Position numbers and translations under genes: made by a program. The notes beneath the pieces were generated by a model. That model did not search any database. It was not told where the DNA came from and was given only the letters and a program-made list of their open reading frames with translations. Shown here piece by piece: positions 55,842 to 64,000 of a DNA stretch of 64,000 bases. This DNA comes from Sedimenticola sp. (GTDB lineage: Bacteria; Pseudomonadota; Gammaproteobacteria; Chromatiales; Chromatiaceae): assembly GCA_026985055.1 (NCBI GenBank), contig JALSQZ010000013.1:181732-245731 (forward strand), written 5' to 3'. The stretch's first letter is position 1. Every line of letters begins with the position of its first letter.

Positions 55842-57130
55842 GATTCAATAAGTTCGAAGACTGGCTTTCCTGGCAGGAAAGCCTGAACCCCAAAAGCATT
55901 GATCTTGGCCTGGAGCGGGTGCAACAGGTCTGGCGGCAGCTTGTTCCCCCGGATCTTGCTGCAACTACCGTCATCAGCATAGCCGGCACCAATGGCAAGG
56001 GTTCCAGCGTGGCCCTGTTCGAATCCACACTCCAGGCAGCCGGTTACACTACGGGAAGCTATACTTCGCCGCATCTGTTGCGTTACAACGAACGCATCCG
56101 CTGCAACGGACAGCCCCTCCCGGATGAGCAGATCATGGCGGCTTTCGATACCATCGACAAGGCGCGTGGTGCTACGCTCCTGACCTATTTCGAATTCGGC
56201 ACTCTTGCGGCCCTGTATCATTTTGCCCACCAAAAACCAGATGTGGTGCTACTTGAAGTGGGGCTGGGAGGACGCCTGGATGCGGTAAACATCATCGATG
56301 CGGATCTGGCGCTGGTTACCAGCATCGCCCTGGATCATCAGCAATGGCTGGGCGACGACCTGGAAAGCATTGGCCGGGAAAAGGCGGGTATCTTCCGCCC
56401 CGGACGACCGGCGGTGTTCAGCGCACTGCAGATGCCTGACAGTGTGGAAGCCGTGGCTGCCGAAGTGAAAACCCCCCTGTACCGTAATGGCCGGGATTTC
56501 CACGGAGAACGGAATCAGACCGGCAATGGCTGGAACTGGCAATCCCGTGAGCGCGGGATCAGCAACCTGCCTCTCCCGGCTTTGCCCGGCCCGCACCAGC
56601 TGGACAATGCTGCCGGGGTGATCATGGCCCTGCAGTTGCTGGCGCCATCCTTGCCCGTGAGTGAAAACGCAATCCGCCAGGGACTCGTATCCGTCGAAAT
56701 TCCCGGTCGCCAGCAGCTTGTGGAAAGAAACGCCGTGCAATGGCTGCTGGATGTTGCGCACAATTCCCATGCGGTGGCGCAACTGGCCCGCTATCTAAAG
56801 GAACACCCGGTGTCCGGTCAGACCAGAGCGGTGCTCGGCATGCTGCGGGACAAGGACGCAAGCCAGGTGGCGACTCTGATGAAGAACGAGGTGCAGGCCT
56901 GGCATCTGGCGGGAATCGACGCCCCCCGTGGCATGAATGCCAAAGAGCTGACCCGGCGGATCATGACGGATGGTTTTCGCGGGCAGTCTCATGAAAACCT
57001 GAAAAATGCCTTGCAGACGGTGGATGCGCTCAGCAGGCCAGGGGACAGGGTGGTGGTTTTTGGTTCTTTTTACACCGTGGCCGAGGCCCTGGATTATCTG
57101 AAATATCCTGCTGGCGTCCCTGTTTCCTGA
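55838..57130 (+). CDS. folC: Folylpolyglutamate/dihydrofolate synthase FolC
   Basis: FolC adds glutamate to dihydropteroate and folates. The 430-residue Mur-ligase-family protein has the P loop [38 protein letters not shown] and DVAHNSHAV. It starts with GTG, overlapping accD (GTGA), which suggests coupled translation. Confidence 0.95.
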   Translation: MRFNKFEDWLSWQESLNPKSIDLGLERVQQVWRQLVPPDLAATTVISIAGTNGKGSSVALFESTLQAAGYTTGSYTSPHLLRYNERIRCNGQPLPDEQIMAAFDTIDKARGATLLTYFEFGTLAALYHFAHQKPDVVLLEVGLGGRLDAVNIIDADLALVTSIALDHQQWLGDDLESIGREKAGIFRPGRPAVFSALQMPDSVEAVAAEVKTPLYRNGRDFHGERNQTGNGWNWQSRERGISNLPLPALPGPHQLDNAAGVIMALQLLAPSLPVSENAIRQGLVSVEIPGRQQLVERNAVQWLLDVAHNSHAVAQLARYLKEHPVSGQTRAVLGMLRDKDASQVATLMKNEVQAWHLAGIDAPRGMNAKELTRRIMTDGFRGQSHENLKNALQTVDALSRPGDRVVVFGSFYTVAEALDYLKYPAGVPVS

Positions 57131-57172
57131 CGGTATAATGACTACTTTACCATCCCGGAGTTGATCCAAGCT

Positions 57173-57769
57173 GTGGACGAACCCCTGAAGCGACGCATCA
57201 TCGGCGCAACCGTACTGGTTTCCCTGGGCATCATCTTCCTGCCCATGTTGCTGAGTCATGAACCGGTTGCCCGGCATCAGGGAAAGATGGCGCCCATCCC
57301 CGAGGAGCCGAAAAGAAACTTCGATCCCGCCTTGCTGCAGGACGCTGACCCCGAAGAAGCCGAGCCGGCGCCGCCGCAAGCCAAGGTAAAACCAGCGGCA
57401 GAAACTCCTTCGCCAGCACCCAAGGCGATTCTCAAACCCAAACCGATTCCCCGCCTCAAACCCCGGGCCGCCACGCCGCCGCACATACCCGATCCGGCCA
57501 CTGTCCATCAGCCAGTAGCCAAGGGTTCTCCCCAGGCCTGGGTGATCAGAGTTGGCAGTTTTTCTTCAAAAGCCAGTGCGGACAAACTGGTGAAAAAGCT
57601 GCGCAAGGCCGGACTGGACACCATGAGCCCGGTGGCTGTGACGGTCAAAGGCAAAAAGTACTATCGGGTTCAGGTGGGGCCCCAGTTGGACAAAAAACGC
57701 GCACTCAGCCTGTTGCCACGGGTAGACAAGATTGCCGGCACCAAGGGACAGGTTGTCCGTTATCCCTGA
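57173..57769 (+). CDS. dedD: SPOR-domain cell division protein DedD
   Basis: DedD acts at the division septum. The 198-residue product has the usual start (DEPLKRRIIGATVLVSLGII), one membrane helix (about 9-27), a Pro/Lys-rich linker and a C-terminal SPOR domain (about 123-198, WVIRVGSFSSKASADKLVKK). GTG 57173 keeps the family start; TTG 57161 would overlap its own ribosome site. Its end overlaps cvpA by TGATG. Confidence 0.88.
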   Translation: MDEPLKRRIIGATVLVSLGIIFLPMLLSHEPVARHQGKMAPIPEEPKRNFDPALLQDADPEEAEPAPPQAKVKPAAETPSPAPKAILKPKPIPRLKPRAATPPHIPDPATVHQPVAKGSPQAWVIRVGSFSSKASADKLVKKLRKAGLDTMSPVAVTVKGKKYYRVQVGPQLDKKRALSLLPRVDKIAGTKGQVVRYP

Positions 57770-58353
57770 TGAATGGCATGGATACACAATTGATCTGGGT
57801 GGACTTCGTCATTCTTGGCCTGATTGCCATCTCCGCCCTGCTCAGTCTGGTGCGCGGCTTCATTCGGGAGGCTTTTTCCCTGATGGTCTGGATACTGGCC
57901 TTCTGGGTGAGCTGGACTTTCTTCCGGGATCTTTCCCTGCGCATGGAGGGCTTCATTCAGACGCCTTCGGTGCGTTTGGGAGTGGCTTTCGCCATACTCA
58001 TGATCCTCTCGCTCACGGTTGGCGGGCTGATCAACTATTTGATCATACGTCTCATCAACAGTACCGGGCTGAGTGGCAGCGACCGTTTCATCGGCATGTT
58101 TTTCGGTATCGCCCGGGGGGTGGTGCTGATCGCGGCGCTGGTTCTGCTGGCGGGACTGACGCCCTTGCCCCAGGATCCCTGGTGGAATGATTCTGTACTG
58201 CTTCCTTATTTTCAGGAGCTTTCGTTGTGGCTGCGGGATCTTCTGCCGCCGGAAGTTGCTGATCATTTCCGTTTCCCGTCGGAACAGGGCGTCAGCGCGC
58301 CGGTTTTGCCTGTTCCTGAAACACCGCAGGCAACGCCACTGCCGGGACAGTAG
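57769..58353 (+). CDS. cvpA: Colicin V production family protein CvpA
   Basis: CvpA is a small inner-membrane protein needed for envelope homeostasis in E. coli. The 194-residue product has four membrane helices (about 10-130) and the family signature VDFVILGLIAISALLSLVRG and GSDRFIGMFFGIARGVVLIA. The neighbours dedD and purF are the standard ones. Confidence 0.93.
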   Translation: MNGMDTQLIWVDFVILGLIAISALLSLVRGFIREAFSLMVWILAFWVSWTFFRDLSLRMEGFIQTPSVRLGVAFAILMILSLTVGGLINYLIIRLINSTGLSGSDRFIGMFFGIARGVVLIAALVLLAGLTPLPQDPWWNDSVLLPYFQELSLWLRDLLPPEVADHFRFPSEQGVSAPVLPVPETPQATPLPGQ

Positions 58354-58410
58354 CCTTTTTGTTGGCAACAAATTACCATTGAAACTCTTGATGATGCAGG
58401 AAACTCCAAA

Positions 58411-59928
58411 ATGTGCGGAATCGTAGGAATCGTAGGAACTGAACCGGTCAATCAGTCCCTGTATGACTCCCTGCTGGTGCTCCAGCACCGAGGACAGGAT
58501 GCCGCGGGCATCGTGACCTGTGAAGAAGGCAAGTTGCACCTGCGCAAGAACAATGGCCTGGCCAGCGACGTATTCAATACCGATCACATGATCCGGCTGC
58601 GTGGCAATATGGGCATTGGCCATGTGCGCTATCCCACTGCGGGCTGCTCCTCGTCTGCGGAAGCCCAGCCTTTCTATGTAAATTCCCCTTATGGTATCGT
58701 GCTGGCGCACAATGGCAACCTGACCAATGCAGAAGAACTGAAACAGGATCTGTTTCGCGAGGATCTGCGGCATATCAACACCGAATCCGATTCGGAGATC
58801 CTGCTCAACATCTTTGCTCATGGGCTGAGCAGTTATCCTCCGCATCTCACCTTGAGCGAGGAAGATATCTTTCGCGCGGTAGAGACCGTGCATCAGCGCT
58901 GTCGTGGCGGTTATGCGGCGGTTGCCATGATTCCCGGTTACGGCATCATCGCCTTTCGTGATCCCATGGGCATTCGTCCGGTGGTATTTGGCGAAAGGGA
59001 CACGCCCAGAGGCAAGGAATTCATGGTCGCCTCCGAGAGCGTGGCGCTGGATACCCTGGGATTTCGTCTGGTGCGTGATGTTGCCCCCGGTGAGGCCATC
59101 ATCATCACCCGCAACGGAGAACTGCATGCCCGCCAGTGCGCGCAGAATCCCCAGCGTTCTCCCTGTATTTTCGAATTTGTGTACTTTGCCCGGCCGGATT
59201 CCATTATCGACGACATCTTCGTACACAAGGCGCGTCAGCGCATGGGCAAGAAACTGGCCCGCAAGATCAAGCGTGAATGGCCGGATCATGACATCGATGT
59301 AGTCATTCCCATTCCGGACACCAGCCGCACCGCTGCATTGAGCCTGGCCAACAAGCTGGGGTTGCCCTATACGGAAGGCTTCATCAAGAACCGTTACATT
59401 GGTCGTACCTTCATCATGCCAGGGCAGACTGCGCGCAAGAAATCCGTGCGGCGCAAGCTCAATCCCATAGACGTGGAATTCAAGGGCAAGAATGTGCTCT
59501 TGGTGGACGATTCCATCGTGCGCGGCACCACCTCCAAACAGATCGTGCAGATGGCCCGGGATGCCGGCGCGAAAAAAGTCTATCTGGCATCCGCCGCGCC
59601 GCCGGTACGCTATCCCAACGTGTATGGCATCGACATGCCGGCGGCTTCCGAACTGGTGGCTTCCGGGCGCAGTACCGCCGAGGTCTGCGAGATCATTGGC
59701 GCGGACCGCCTCATCTATCAGGATCTGGATGATCTTATCGCAGCGGTACAGAAAAAAGGCATGGTGAAAGTGGATCGTTTCGATACTTCCGTGTTCAACG
59801 GTGAATATGTTACCGGTGACGTTACCCCGGACTATCTTCGGGAACTGGAAAACTGCCGCAACGACGCCGCCAGGAAGCAGCGGGAAAGCGCCAAGCCGGA
59901 TGTCATCGATCTGCACAACGGAGCCTGA
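58411..59928 (+). CDS. purF: Amidophosphoribosyltransferase PurF
   Basis: PurF commits PRPP to purine synthesis. The 505-residue product starts MCGIVGIVG, so Cys2 becomes the N-terminal nucleophile without a propeptide. It has the PRPP loop [18 protein letters not shown] and lacks the Fe-S form cysteines of Gram-positive enzymes. Located after cvpA as in E. coli. Confidence 0.97.
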   Translation: MCGIVGIVGTEPVNQSLYDSLLVLQHRGQDAAGIVTCEEGKLHLRKNNGLASDVFNTDHMIRLRGNMGIGHVRYPTAGCSSSAEAQPFYVNSPYGIVLAHNGNLTNAEELKQDLFREDLRHINTESDSEILLNIFAHGLSSYPPHLTLSEEDIFRAVETVHQRCRGGYAAVAMIPGYGIIAFRDPMGIRPVVFGERDTPRGKEFMVASESVALDTLGFRLVRDVAPGEAIIITRNGELHARQCAQNPQRSPCIFEFVYFARPDSIIDDIFVHKARQRMGKKLARKIKREWPDHDIDVVIPIPDTSRTAALSLANKLGLPYTEGFIKNRYIGRTFIMPGQTARKKSVRRKLNPIDVEFKGKNVLLVDDSIVRGTTSKQIVQMARDAGAKKVYLASAAPPVRYPNVYGIDMPAASELVASGRSTAEVCEIIGADRLIYQDLDDLIAAVQKKGMVKVDRFDTSVFNGEYVTGDVTPDYLRELENCRNDAARKQRESAKPDVIDLHNGA

Positions 59929-59929
59929 G

Positions 59930-61114
59930 ATGAGCGACAAAGGCGAATGGCGCCCAGCCACACAGGCCATACGCATTGGCCATCACCGCACCCAGGAAGG
60001 GGAGCATTCTCCCGGCATCTTCACCACCTCCAGCTATGTGTACCAGAGCGCAGCGCAGGCGGCGGCGCGTTTTTCCGGTGATGAAGCCGGCAACATCTAT
60101 TCACGTTTCACCAATCCTACGGTACGAATCTTCGAGGAACGCCTGGCAGCGCTGGAAGGCGGGGCGTGTTGCGTGGCCACCGCCACCGGCATGGCTGCCA
60201 TCATGAGTACCTGCATGGGACTGATGCAGCAGGGTGATCATCTGCTCAGTTCCCGCAGCATTTTCGGCAGTACGGTGATCCTGTTCAACAAATACCTGAG
60301 CCGGTTTGGCATGGAAACCAGCTATGTCCCATTGGCCGATCTGGATGCCTGGCGCGCCGCCATTCGGCCCAACACGCGCATGCTGTTCGTCGAGACCCCA
60401 TCCAACCCCCTGGCGGAACTGGGGGATATCCACGCCCTGGCGGCACTGGCTCATGAACACGATTGCCTGCTGGTGGTGGACAACTGTTTCTGTACTCCGG
60501 CCCTGCAACGTCCCCTGGACATGGGAGCTGACATCGTCATTCATTCCGCCACCAAATATCTGGACGGGCAGGGGCGCTGCATGGGCGGCGCGGTAGTGGG
60601 AGACGAGCAGAACGTGGGAGAGGAGGTTTACGGCGTGCTGCGCACCGCTGGCCCGAGCATGAGCCCTTTCAATGCCTGGGTGTTCCTCAATGGTCTGGAA
60701 ACCCTGGATTTGCGTATGCAGGCACATTCCGCAAATGCGATGGAACTGGCGCAATGGCTGCAGAATCACCCTTCGGTGACAAAGGTACATTATCCGGGGC
60801 TGGACAGCCATCCGCAGAAAGCCCTGGCGGATCGGCAGATGAAACGGCCTGGCGGCATGTTGTCCTTTGAGGTGGAAGGAGGGCAGGTCGCCGCCTGGCA
60901 GGTTATTGATGCCACCCGTCTGCTGTCCATCACCGCCAATCTGGGCGATACCAAAAGCACGGTCACGCATCCCGCCACCACCACCCATGGCCGCCTGACA
61001 CCGGAACAGCGCGCTGATGCGGGTATTGGCGATGGACTGATTCGCATCTCCGTGGGTCTGGAAGATGTGCAAGACCTGAAAGATGACCTGGCTCGGGGGC
61101 TGGACAGCCTTTGA
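59930..61114 (+). CDS. metZ: O-succinylhomoserine sulfhydrylase MetZ
   Basis: MetZ makes homocysteine directly from O-succinylhomoserine and sulfide with PLP. The 394-residue Cys/Met-metabolism enzyme has the PLP lysine at residue 209 (HSATKYLDGQGR), YSRFTNPTVRIFEERLAALE and GDTKSTVTHPATTTHGRL. The ATG lies just after the purF stop. The purF-metZ order is typical of Pseudomonas and relatives. Confidence 0.94.
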   Translation: MSDKGEWRPATQAIRIGHHRTQEGEHSPGIFTTSSYVYQSAAQAAARFSGDEAGNIYSRFTNPTVRIFEERLAALEGGACCVATATGMAAIMSTCMGLMQQGDHLLSSRSIFGSTVILFNKYLSRFGMETSYVPLADLDAWRAAIRPNTRMLFVETPSNPLAELGDIHALAALAHEHDCLLVVDNCFCTPALQRPLDMGADIVIHSATKYLDGQGRCMGGAVVGDEQNVGEEVYGVLRTAGPSMSPFNAWVFLNGLETLDLRMQAHSANAMELAQWLQNHPSVTKVHYPGLDSHPQKALADRQMKRPGGMLSFEVEGGQVAAWQVIDATRLLSITANLGDTKSTVTHPATTTHGRLTPEQRADAGIGDGLIRISVGLEDVQDLKDDLARGLDSL

Positions 61115-61695
61115 GCGTTGACAAGTATCTGGAAAAATGGAATCGACGTCATCAGGAAGCAGAGGATGAGGGAAGCCCTGCCCAGGTATTGATTCGCAAC
61201 TTGCATTTGTTGCCCGCATCGGGAAAGGCGCTGGATCTGGCATGCGGACGGGGCGCCAATGCCCTGTTGCTCGCGGAAAGAGGGCTGGATACCCACGCCT
61301 GGGATTTTTCCACCGTAGGCATCAGGCGCCTGCAACAGACTGCGGCGCAACGTGGCTTGTTCATCAGCACTGAAGTCAGGGATGTGCTGGCCAGGCCGCC
61401 CGCGGCGGACAGTTTCGATGTCATTCTGGTATCTTTTTTTCTGGAACGCAGGCTGATTCCGCATCTGGTACAGGCACTGCGCCCCGGAGGAAGACTGTTC
61501 TACCAGACTTTCGTACAGGATGTCTGCCTGGACAGGGGGCCGTCCAGCCCCGGCTGGCGGCTGGCCAACAACGAGCTGTTGCATTTGTTTCGGCAGCTGG
61601 ACGTTCATTATTATCGTGAAGATGGTCGTGCCGCCACGGTGCAGACGGAAATTTCCGATCTGGCGCTGCTGGTGGCCTCCAAAAGAAGGAACTGA
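61111..61695 (+). CDS. Class I SAM-dependent methyltransferase (TehB-like)
   Basis: A 194-residue methyltransferase with motif I ALDLACGRGANALLLAERG (about 40-58), an acidic residue after strand 2 (THAWDFSTVG) and LRPGGRLFYQTF. Substrate unknown. The only upstream start is a TTG at 61111 that overlaps the metZ stop, which implies coupling. Related proteins often are called tellurite resistance TehB-like, but no specific role can be claimed. Confidence 0.82.
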   Translation: MSVDKYLEKWNRRHQEAEDEGSPAQVLIRNLHLLPASGKALDLACGRGANALLLAERGLDTHAWDFSTVGIRRLQQTAAQRGLFISTEVRDVLARPPAADSFDVILVSFFLERRLIPHLVQALRPGGRLFYQTFVQDVCLDRGPSSPGWRLANNELLHLFRQLDVHYYREDGRAATVQTEISDLALLVASKRRN

Positions 61696-61698
61696 GCC

Positions 61699-62736
61699 AT
61701 GTCACTGACACTCATCGCCACCATTCTCACCAGCGCAGCCGTTTTGGGCCTGCTGGTAATCGGCAAGTCCCTGCTTATCCCTTTTGCCATTGCCGTGATG
61801 CTCTGGTACGTGATCGACGCCATCGCGGCGCATTTTCGCAATTTTTCCATCCGCGGATTTCACCCCTTTGGACGCTTCAGCGTCATCCCCGCCTTGCTCG
61901 TGGTGATTCTGCTCATGACCGGGCTGGTGCAGATGATCGGCGACACCGTGCAACAGGTGAGCATTGCCGCGCCATCCTATCAGGACAATGTAAGCAAGAT
62001 CCTGGAGCATTTTTCCGCCATTACCGGGATAGAAGTGGCGCCGGTTCTGCAAAACTGGCTGAGTGAACTGAACCTGGGGAAAATCATTGGAGGCTTTGCC
62101 TCTGCCATCATGGGTCTTGCGGGTAACGCCGGGATGGTGGCCATCTATGTGGCCTTCCTGCTGCTGGAAGAACGCTATTTCTCGATCAAGATGCGCATCA
62201 TGTTTCCCAATCGGGAAAGGCGCAAACGCATCAACAAGATGCTGGACGACATCCAGATTCAGATTCGCCAATACCTGTACATCAAGACTCTGCTCAGCGC
62301 GCTCACCGGCATCATCAGCTATGCCATCCTGATCTGGGTGGGCGTGGACTACGCGCCTTTCTGGGCATTGCTGATCTTCCTGCTGAATTTCATTCCCACC
62401 ATTGGCTCCATGATCGCGGTGCTGCTGCCCACGGCGCTTTCCCTGGTGCAGTTCGACACCTTCACCCCCTTCATTACTCTGCTGGTATCCCTGGGAACGG
62501 TGCAAATGCTCATTGGCAATGTACTGGAGCCCCGTGTCATGGGCTCATCCCTGAATCTCAGCCCACTGGTGGTGATTCTCGCCCTGTCTCTGTGGGGGCA
62601 GATCTGGGGAATCACGGGGATGTTTCTCAGCGTACCCATCACCGTCATCGGCATGATCGTCCTGGCCAGCTTTCCCGCTACCCGCGCCATTGCCGTGGCC
62701 ATGTCGGAAAACGGGCGGCTGCGTCCGGTATCCTGA
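61699..62736 (+). CDS. AI-2E/PerM-family transporter
   Basis: A 345-residue membrane protein with about seven or eight helices, paired at the N-terminus (about 3-65), and the family segment LLIFLLNFIPTIGSMIAVLL followed by VLEPRVMGSSLNLSPLVVIL. Family members include TqsA and PerM; some export AI-2, others are sodium/proton antiporters, so the substrate is open. It ends one base from the convergent GNAT gene. Confidence 0.88.
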   Translation: MSLTLIATILTSAAVLGLLVIGKSLLIPFAIAVMLWYVIDAIAAHFRNFSIRGFHPFGRFSVIPALLVVILLMTGLVQMIGDTVQQVSIAAPSYQDNVSKILEHFSAITGIEVAPVLQNWLSELNLGKIIGGFASAIMGLAGNAGMVAIYVAFLLLEERYFSIKMRIMFPNRERRKRINKMLDDIQIQIRQYLYIKTLLSALTGIISYAILIWVGVDYAPFWALLIFLLNFIPTIGSMIAVLLPTALSLVQFDTFTPFITLLVSLGTVQMLIGNVLEPRVMGSSLNLSPLVVILALSLWGQIWGITGMFLSVPITVIGMIVLASFPATRAIAVAMSENGRLRPVS

Positions 62737-62737
62737 A

Positions 62738-63220
62738 TCAGTCCAGCTTTTTCTCCCAGAACAGCGCCTGCCCCAGTTTCGGGTCCAGCTCATAACCGGA
62801 AAAACCCAGCTTTTCATAGGCGCGACGGGCAATCTTGTTGCCTTCCAGCACCTCCAGGGTCAGTTTGCAGCAGCCTCGTTCGCGGGCGATTTCCTCCACC
62901 TTGTCGAGCATGGCCGAACTCAAACCCCGGCTCCGGTATTCCGGCAATACCGCGACATCATGAATGTTGATCAGCGGTTTGGCGCGAAAGGTGGACAATG
63001 ACTGAAAACAGTTCACCAGCCCGGCAGGGTGCTCATCGACAAAGGCCAGAATGCTGAACGCCCCAGGCTCCGCCGCCAGCATGGGAAGCAGGTTGGCCAG
63101 CACATCCTCATCCAACCCCTGACCACCGCCCATGGGATCCCGCGCGTAGGCATCCAGCAGCAACAATAGGGCCTGCTGATGTACAGGATTGTGGTAATCG
63201 GCAAGGATGATTTCGATCAT
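62738..63220 (-). CDS. GNAT-family N-acetyltransferase
   Basis: A 160-residue acetyltransferase with the GNAT core: strand 4 plus acetyl-CoA loop IHDVAVLPEYRSRGLSSAML and the end region KLTLEVLEGNKIARRAYEKL. I chose the ATG at 63220 because homologous GNAT proteins begin near this strand; the open frame reaches 63316 only by a TTG. No good ribosome site is visible. Substrate unknown. Confidence 0.82.
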   Translation of the reverse strand: MIEIILADYHNPVHQQALLLLLDAYARDPMGGGQGLDEDVLANLLPMLAAEPGAFSILAFVDEHPAGLVNCFQSLSTFRAKPLINIHDVAVLPEYRSRGLSSAMLDKVEEIARERGCCKLTLEVLEGNKIARRAYEKLGFSGYELDPKLGQALFWEKKLD

Positions 63221-63498
63221 GGTTGGAGAAGGTAACAGAAAATGACGAAGACGATACACCAGTTTCCGGTGTATTACATGAAAATCCCATGAAAACGATG
63301 CAGAATTTCCATGCAATTGTGATATCGTTCAGTACGGCATTTTCATGGAATTCAAGGACGGAATTGAAGTTGCCGATTATGAATTAAAGGACAACAGGGG
63401 CGCCGCCCAATCAGGGCATACACCAGATTTGACTATAGCTCTTCCGTGAAAACACAGACCTGAAAAAAGGGAATAAGACTAGGAGAGGTGAATCAAAA
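63221..63498. other. Gene-free region between divergent GNAT and lipoprotein genes
   Basis: Contains three nearby CATGAAAA/TTTTCATGG-type words (63278-63348) but no recognised element. A 34-codon frame at 63345-63449 has no ribosome site. Confidence 0.4.
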
Positions 63499-63786
63499 AT
63501 GGGAAGAGGACATGGAAGAATGGGGAAAAGTCAGAAACTTATAGCGGCGCTTTTCCCTTTTGTTTTGTATGGGTGCGCTTCTGATCCTTGTTTGACAGAA
63601 ATGCTCGCTTATGCGGAGCAGGGAAAGCCCGCCCCCTGCATGGCGCACTTGTCCAGCAGAGGGACAACAAAAGAGGAGAGAGAGCGACTGTTCCTGAAAT
63701 CAATCCAGGCAGCAAAAGACAAGGAGCCGGATCTGCGACCGTATTGGGAACAGGAACTGGAGAGGCGTCTCATGTTGAGTCAGTAA
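63499..63786 (+). CDS. Small putative lipoprotein
   Basis: A 95-residue protein with basic N-terminus, hydrophobic stretch (about 14-24) and lipobox LYGC with Cys26. The rest is charged helix with two further cysteines (CLTEML; PCMAHL). ATG 63499 has AGGAGAGG 10 bases upstream; ATG 63520 is also possible. No family recognised. Confidence 0.6.
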   Translation: MGRGHGRMGKSQKLIAALFPFVLYGCASDPCLTEMLAYAEQGKPAPCMAHLSSRGTTKEERERLFLKSIQAAKDKEPDLRPYWEQELERRLMLSQ

Positions 63787-63891
63787 TACAGTGTAAACAC
63801 AAACCCGAAAAATGGGGATCTAGCCCGAATATTGCACCGGAATCCGGAATTTTCCCGGAGAGATTTTTGCCCGGATTGTTCGAACGGACAA

Positions 63892-63914
63892 AAGCCGATG
63901 TTATTCATCGGCTT
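63892..63914. other. Perfect hairpin in the right-end intergenic region
   Basis: AAGCCGATG-TTATT-CATCGGCTT, a perfect 9-bp stem about 105 bases after the lipoprotein stop, without a T tract. The rest of 63787-64000 shows no gene. Confidence 0.4.
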
Positions 63915-64000
63915 GCAGTGCGTTCGGGCAAGCTGGGTGAAAAGATCCCGGGAAAAACCGGATAGCATGACAGGTACAAACTGTATCCAGCATAATCGTC

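Noticed and set aside
63345..63449. 34-codon frame before the small lipoprotein gene
   Set aside because: No ribosome site and no similarity that I can see.
63780..63968. Minus-strand 62-codon frame at the right end
   Set aside because: It passes through a perfect hairpin and lacks a start signal. Composition looks non-coding.
1..64000. Defence islands, prophage, CRISPR arrays, tRNA or rRNA genes
   Set aside because: No transposase, integrase, cas, restriction-methylase pair, spaced direct-repeat array or tRNA-like cloverleaf was recognised in a read of both strands.

Overview
The window (about 56% G+C by eye) looks like the chromosome of a polarly flagellated gammaproteobacterium. The layout is close to that of Pseudomonas and marine Chromatiales-like sulfur bacteria. 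Evidence is the FleS/FleR pair with sigma-54 promoters, the FlhF/FleN pair that sets polar flagellum number, and the run leuC-leuD-leuB-asd-fimV-truA-trpF-accD-folC-dedD-cvpA-purF-metZ typical of this class. The species cannot be fixed from this sequence. No tRNA, rRNA, CRISPR array, prophage or transposase gene was seen.

Region 1 (about 200-15630) holds the middle and late structural genes of the flagellum: flgBCDEFGHIJ (rod, hook, rings), flgKL (hook-filament junction), two tandem flagellin genes, flaG, fliD, fliS and a fliT-like gene. Region 2 (15660-24621) has one unrelated minus-strand gene, then fleS-fleR and fliEFGHIJ. Region 3 (24681-29703) has a large minus-strand REC-HPT-REC-PAS-GGDEF-EAL protein and fliK. 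Region 4 (30146-42231) has fliLMNOPQR-flhBA-flhF-fleN-fliA, a 62-residue protein and a SPOR-domain membrane protein. Chemotaxis and stator genes, which often follow fliA in this class, are absent here. fleQ, flgA, flgM and flgN are also not in the window.

Region 5 (42492-63786) is mostly housekeeping: leucine biosynthesis (leuC, leuD, leuB) with a YhhY-type acetyltransferase gene inserted, asd, fimV, truA, trpFBA, accD, folC, dedD, cvpA, purF, metZ, a methyltransferase, an AI-2E/PerM-family permease, a GNAT protein and a small lipoprotein.

Regulatory reading: four good sigma-54 (-24/-12) sites lie before flgB, fleS, fliD and fliL. Sigma-28 (FliA) type sites of the form TAAG-N14-GCCGATAt lie before flgK and, more weakly, at matching distances before both flagellin genes. 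This fits a hierarchy in which FleSR/sigma-54 drives basal body genes and FliA drives flgK and filament genes. The two flagellin leaders share a conserved dyad element.

The most unusual non-coding signal is an interspersed repeat family with ends like GGGATGTTGAAAAA. It is present in at least seven full or partial copies, one of which supplies the first ATG of the fliK reading frame and another the C-terminal codons of an acetyltransferase gene. I found no convincing wholly new defence or metabolic system.
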